Shown one piece after another: positions 62,001 through 64,000 of a stretch of 64,000 bases of DNA. Below the pieces are notes generated by a model. The model was not told the DNA's origin. It ran no database searches and worked only from the letters and a program-made list of their open reading frames with translations. Both the position numbers and the translations under genes were made by a program. Source of the stretch: Onchidella celtica (Eukaryota > Mollusca > Gastropoda > Systellommatophora > Onchidiidae); the NCBI GenBank assembly GCA_963931925.1, contig OZ007569.1, positions 7,492,957 to 7,556,956 on the forward strand. The letters are read 5' to 3'. The number at the start of each line of letters is the position of its first letter. Position 1 is the stretch's first letter.

Positions 62001-63904
62001 GCAAAGATTTGGATCATTTTGGTTTAAATGAGTAAACAAGAATAATTTTTATCTTGTTTATATAACATCCCACGGAAATTGTCTACATAATAATTATACA
62101 AACTAGCAATAAATAAAAGTTTCATCTAATTCACCAGCAAGTTTAAGAATTAAATCATTGCACATCTCCACTGAAACCCCATCTCCAGTCAAGTCCAAAC
62201 TAAAAAGAAAATCCCCTAGTAATCAGGTGAGAAGTACATGAATCAAATTACTTCACAGTATTTTGCTTCTCAGACATATTTATTTATTTTTCTCATGAAT
62301 TTCTTACCAATGTGTTAAAATTACGAATGAATGTACTTAATTCTATGTTAAACTTAAAAGCTCTGAATACGAACCATAAACAAAAAAAGTGTACCCAAAT
62401 GGACTGTGAAGGGCGCAAAGTGGCCTTTATCATGCCGAAGTGCCATAAAACCCAAACTCATGAATTTCTAATATGGGAGATGGCTATTTTGTCTATTACA
62501 TGGATGGTTTGCAAGAGAAACGTGGTCTTGTAAATTTTTTAACTAAAAAATGAAAAGTTATTGTCTGGTCAGTTTTCGGTCAAATGTGGAACTGGGATCC
62601 GCCACACATCTATGTCCTGCTCTAGAATGTAGTTTGAATCTTTCTTGATATTGACAAGTCAGGGATCTGTGCAACTCAGCGGTGCTGTAACAGAAAGAAT
62701 GTCTTTTGCTAAATCTTTAACGAAAATGCCCCCAAGCTCTTGAAAATAAAACTATTGGCTAAATTTTACCACCTAACGTGATTAATTGTTCTAACCAAAA
62801 ATAATTCTGCGAAGGTGAACTTAATTCAGTAAATGATTCTTTTACAAAAGCAATATGTAAATACTCACAACACTGGCCTGGGCTGAAGGCCAAACTGTGT
62901 GATTTCTGGTGACATTTTGTAACCATGGTGACTGTACAGGGCTGCAAATTGTCTTGAAACGAAATCCCAGGTGACCTAAAACATAAATGATTGGGTAAAA
63001 ATATTGGCAAAGGTTTCATGGCCATTACATTACTATAATCTGATGTGTGTTTTACCTGAAAAGATATAGATATACATGTAAATCAGTCATAATCTTGCAG
63101 TTCCACAATGTAAATGCAGCAACTGAAGAACACCAAAATAAAAATAACTGCATATCTGCCCACCAGTATAATTAAAAAAAACAAAAAAAACAACTTACAG
63201 CCGCGCCATCTCAGCTAGTGGTTTAAATATTTTAAAGCTGACAATTAAATTTGGTTTAACTAAAAAGGTGAAACATGTCAGCGACATTCCCCAGGTTTTC
63301 TGAACAATATTACAATACAATAAGTCTGGCTGTGTAAAGAACACTATAGGTACTACCTGCAGGCCAAATTCTCCTGGTGACCTGTCTCTGGATGAAATGC
63401 AACAATTGCCTTTGAGCCATTTGAACCTGTTAAAAGTAAGACAAAGTGCTGACTTGGTTTATCATTGCGTTTTAGACTTGAAACACAGAACTAATTTCTG
63501 TTGTTCTCTCTTCCTGGTCCAACACCACAACTAATGCAAATTCCCCCTTCTCTTTTTTTCCTTACAAAGGCTTTGTACATCAATATTGTTCCATCTGAAC
63601 ATTCTCCAGATGCAGACATGTTTTAGATTATGATGGTTATTGGCATCCATATATTTATCACATTGTCAGACATCCAAATATTTATCACATTTATCACAGT
63701 GTCAGATCAGCTTATGCTGCTACCATTATGACAGTAGGTGGTACTACCTGCATCTGTCTTACTGCCTTGTAGTTGCATACGAGAGTATGAAAGGCTAAGG
63801 GAGTAAACCCGAACAGAAAATCCGGAGGGAGAGCCCCTAAGGCAGACTGCACGGAGGAATGCACCAATGTCTTCTGGCAGCTCCTGCAACACTGTTGATT
63901 CCAT
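35538..63904 (-). CDS. BBOX/TMLHE-family 2-oxoglutarate dioxygenase (carnitine biosynthesis type)
   Basis: Exons in transcript order: 63904-63748, 63426-63357, 62975-62869, 59686-59544, 59353-59298, 57906-57831, 57109-57065, 56600-56476, 55381-55241, 54370-54310, 42104-42051, 41462-41394, 40575-40471 and 35633-35538. Total 1305 nt, 434 residues plus TAG, all phases consistent; the family has about 390-420. The core (59686 to 40471) aligns throughout: IPFFSYEDIM, GLSIVQGVPTEE, LIGPVWTSIYG, LDLHQDLAYF (iron ligands in HxD), PPGIQLLHC, GGETVFLDAF, FNNLRMVHGRQSY (third iron His) and GMRHME (Arg for 2-oxoglutarate). The family hydroxylates gamma-butyrobetaine or trimethyllysine using Fe(II). The first three exons and the last are weaker: they fit by phase, but the usual N-terminal WLRDNC zinc motif is not in frame. 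Whether it is BBOX1 or TMLHE type is open. Confidence 0.82.
35773..35995 (+). repeat. Degenerate minisatellite of about 40-bp units
   Basis: About five diverged units built on TTAGAGGAATTACCCC, AAAAAGGATGTTGACCA and a CTGG motif. It is near the proposed last BBOX exon, in the preceding intron. Confidence 0.8.
37150..38560 (+). mobile_element. Mariner-type DNA transposon fossil
   Basis: A decayed transposase lies at about 37466-38510. Recognisable pieces in several frames are MDISKEQRVCIKF, CFEWFSRFKADESSFDD, ILTEKLKTKEAPAKF, TGDET followed by VYSNDPETKQ (first catalytic Asp; the family Trp codon is a stop here), FLQHDNA (second Asp) and HSPYSPDLAPCDYF (third Asp). Terminal inverted repeats were not identified, so the borders are approximate. 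Confidence 0.88.
37466..38510 (+). pseudogene. Mariner transposase pseudogene
   Basis: It begins with ATG at 37466 and has the helix-turn-helix region and DDD catalytic motifs of mariner transposases, spread over three frames. Many stops and frameshifts are present, including a TGA at the Trp of the first catalytic motif near 37966. It is inactive. It lies in the BBOX-like intron between 40471 and 35633, on the opposite strand. Confidence 0.9.
38560..40470. other. Non-coding intron sequence of the BBOX-like gene
   Basis: No exon was found. A GC-richer part (38600-39190) has a TATATATATA box near 39002 and an AATAAA near 39127, an arrangement seen in LTRs. No clear TG/CA ends or target duplication could be set. 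Confidence 0.4.
42024..42067 (-). repeat. 22-bp tandem duplication across a BBOX splice donor
   Basis: CTTACCCCTTCCACAGAGAG plus TG occurs twice in a row (42024-42045 and 42046-42067) without mismatch. On the - strand it spans the end of the exon 42104-42051 and its donor, so two identical exon ends, each followed by GTAAG, lie 22 bp apart. Confidence 0.95.
42105..43603. other. Intron sequence with GA repeats and a promoter-like GC island
   Basis: It contains (GA)n microsatellites at 43057-43140 and 43420-43532, a C run at 43399-43415 and a GC-rich patch at 42700-42800 with AACAATGGCGGC. No exon was recognised. Confidence 0.6.
43604..53876 (-). CDS. P-element/THAP9-type transposase, two exons, frame disturbed
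   Basis: Exon 1 (53876-53806) starts MVYVCVVPGCTHRRSKE and ends in phase 2. Exon 2 (46211-43604) continues with SFPLTQPDRLNQW. Together they form a C2CH THAP zinc finger (C5, C10, then ICSDHF, and AVPTQF), which binds DNA. Next come a coiled coil (EALSKMKTKLTEKQNEVKLL) and an RNase H-like transposase core: LMFDAMAIKKG (catalytic Asp), VVCDG, VFDACHLLKNVRN (Asp), KTGFIG and LSQDHLETFFSRVRR (catalytic Glu). A late CRMIACLSRC...CSQAL segment matches the end of THAP9 proteins. Two indels near 44697 and near 44530 put the stretch between them in another frame; the outer parts share one frame. It may be a P transposon copy or a domesticated gene. It lies in a BBOX-like intron, same strand. Confidence 0.88.
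46676..46812. repeat. CTCACTCACTTACTCTCGTT simple-repeat region
   Basis: Repeated CACTCACTTACTC and CTCGTTCGCT words, degenerate, in the left half of the pogo-like element. Confidence 0.85.
47684..49137 (-). CDS. LINE polyprotein, C-terminal part: RT thumb and RNase H
   Basis: It continues the LINE frame beyond the solo LTR, starting VNEEKSSTTLF. Motifs: YLGVTFDTRLSWRNHIE (after the RT palm), LEYGSTAWSSAS, then RNase H with VYTDGSAENAVTNGGAGVYI (Asp), GSEAKAL (Glu), FLTDARSVLEAL (Asp) and PSHCGVPGNEKADQLAKEG (Asp). The four acidic catalytic residues are all present. It stops at 47684. The frame is the same as that of the other half. Confidence 0.93.
49138..50287. mobile_element. Solo LTR (1150 bp) inside the LINE reverse transcriptase
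   Basis: The element starts TGTCACAAATC and ends ACTCGTGACA, with TG...CA ends and 6-bp inverted termini (TGTCAC/GTGACA). GACTG occurs on both sides (49133-49137 and 50288-50292), a 5-bp target duplication typical of Ty3 or retrovirus-type integration. No gag or pol is present, so it fits a solo LTR left by recombination between two LTRs. Orientation cannot be decided because both ends read TGTCAC inward. Confidence 0.85.
50288..52597 (-). CDS. LINE polyprotein, N-terminal part: endonuclease and RT
   Basis: A 778-codon frame starts at 52597. Its last 10 codons run into the LTR and stop at 50261. Order: a Pro/Gly-rich leader, APE endonuclease (LKIMHWNAEGVNSKKDG, CIQETHL, IACGDFNSHSQSWG, GGSDHRPVF), a basic coiled linker, then RT (SPGADGIPNEMIKKLG, NYRPISLTSCLCKTMERI, QQAGFRQCYSTEDQ, VWIDLQKAFDKVWKDGLL, GVPQGGVISPTLF, LYADDLVMW). 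All catalytic Asp of the RT are present. The insertion of the LTR falls shortly after the YADD box, at WCVTV. Confidence 0.95.
54003..54014. promoter_or_regulatory. Palindromic E-box GGTCACGTGACC upstream of the THAP9-like gene
   Basis: A perfect 12-bp palindrome with a CACGTG core, 127 bp upstream of the proposed start codon on the - strand. Such sites bind bHLH-ZIP factors (USF, MITF/TFEB type). A role as promoter element is an inference from position. Confidence 0.4.
57348..57712 (+). mobile_element. 365-bp MITE with 8-bp target duplication, copy A
   Basis: The ends are CACAGACTAATAAA...TTTATTAGTCTGTG. The inverted termini extend to about 27 bp with one small difference block. ATGCAGCC is duplicated on both sides (57340-57347 and 57713-57720). 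The interior has a hairpin at 57600-57655 with arms around TTTCCCGAACGGCGGCC and TCGTCGCTCGGGAAA. No coding capacity. It lies between BBOX-like exons 57831 and 57109. Confidence 0.9.
58690..59049 (+). mobile_element. SINE tail half, 5'-truncated copy
   Basis: It is the reverse complement of the 12148-12500 part of the long SINE, starting at a C run (58691-58696). It shares TTTATTATTCATTATCAAAT, the GAGTTGTGAGTTGTGAACTG units, GCAGTGCAGTGTGTTGAGCG and GTAAAGCGCATAGAGCATTT. It ends GCGCTATATAAA with an (AAT)n tail at 59008-59049. Confidence 0.9.
59824..60188 (-). mobile_element. 365-bp MITE with 8-bp target duplication, copy B (inverted)
   Basis: Same length and termini as copy A, in the opposite orientation, about 93% identical by eye. 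The flanks are TACACCAC (59816-59823) and TACATCAC (60189-60196), an 8-bp target duplication with one change. The internal hairpin is perfect here: 20-bp arms beginning GAATTTCCCGAGCGGCGGCC (59884-59903) around a 13-bp loop. Confidence 0.9.
60189..62868. other. Intron sequence of the BBOX-like gene without recognised exons
   Basis: AT-rich. Contains (GT)n near 61341-61358 and (GA)n at 61573-61592. Small open frames at 60425-60733 and 60957-61265 have no family motif. The exon 62975-62869 lies directly beyond its upper edge. Confidence 0.5.
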
Positions 63905-64000
63905 GTGTATCGATCATGTCGTTCGAGGGGATCAAGTCAACACTGTCGAGAGGGAGAACGTGCAACATGGACAAGGCACTTTCTCCACACTCACAGCCCA

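Noticed and set aside
62869..62975. Alternative frame VTWDFVSRQFAALYSHHGYK in the third BBOX exon
   Set aside because: It looks protein-like, but its phase does not fit the well-supported next exon at 59686.

Overview
The window looks like nuclear DNA of an animal with many introns, most likely a lophotrochozoan such as a marine mollusc. This is an inference: it rests on multi-exon genes with short exons and introns of about 1 kb, a dense mix of LINE, SINE, MITE, mariner, pogo and P-type mobile DNA, and metazoan gene families such as UBXN1, ENPP, BBOX/TMLHE and THAP9. No prokaryotic signals were seen. Gene models below were built by hand from splice sites, codon phase and protein family motifs. 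They were not checked against transcripts.

Layout. (1) 51-8175, + strand: 3' part of an ectonucleotide pyrophosphatase/phosphodiesterase (ENPP) gene, five exons. Its introns hold a 48-bp minisatellite, a palindromic MITE-like hairpin, a decayed CR1/L2-like LINE and a 207-bp MITE candidate. (2) 8.2-13.3 kb: no confident gene; GA microsatellite, a 53-bp duplication and a long tRNA-headed SINE. (3) 13860-15947, - strand: an intronless gene for a protein with an N-terminal E2 (UBC) fold. (4) 19399-30332, + strand: a complete 11-exon UBXN1 gene of 334 codons, all phases consistent. (5) 35538-63904, - strand: a BBOX/TMLHE family dioxygenase gene of up to 14 exons. The core exons are strong, the two ends are less certain. 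A mariner fossil lies in one intron.

The most striking structure is the 12-kb BBOX intron at 42105-54309. It contains a same-strand P-element/THAP9-type transposase gene. The single intron of that gene is almost filled by a pogo/Tigger-like element. That element carries a nearly intact APE-type LINE with an 11-bp target duplication, and the LINE's reverse transcriptase is split by a 1150-bp solo LTR with a 5-bp target duplication. Five insertion layers can therefore be ordered in time.

A second notable structure is a pair of 365-bp MITEs in opposite orientation with 8-bp target duplications. They flank three BBOX exons and could pair in the pre-mRNA. The coding genes do not form a pathway together: UBXN1 and the E2-like protein both belong to ubiquitin biology, while BBOX/TMLHE enzymes make carnitine.
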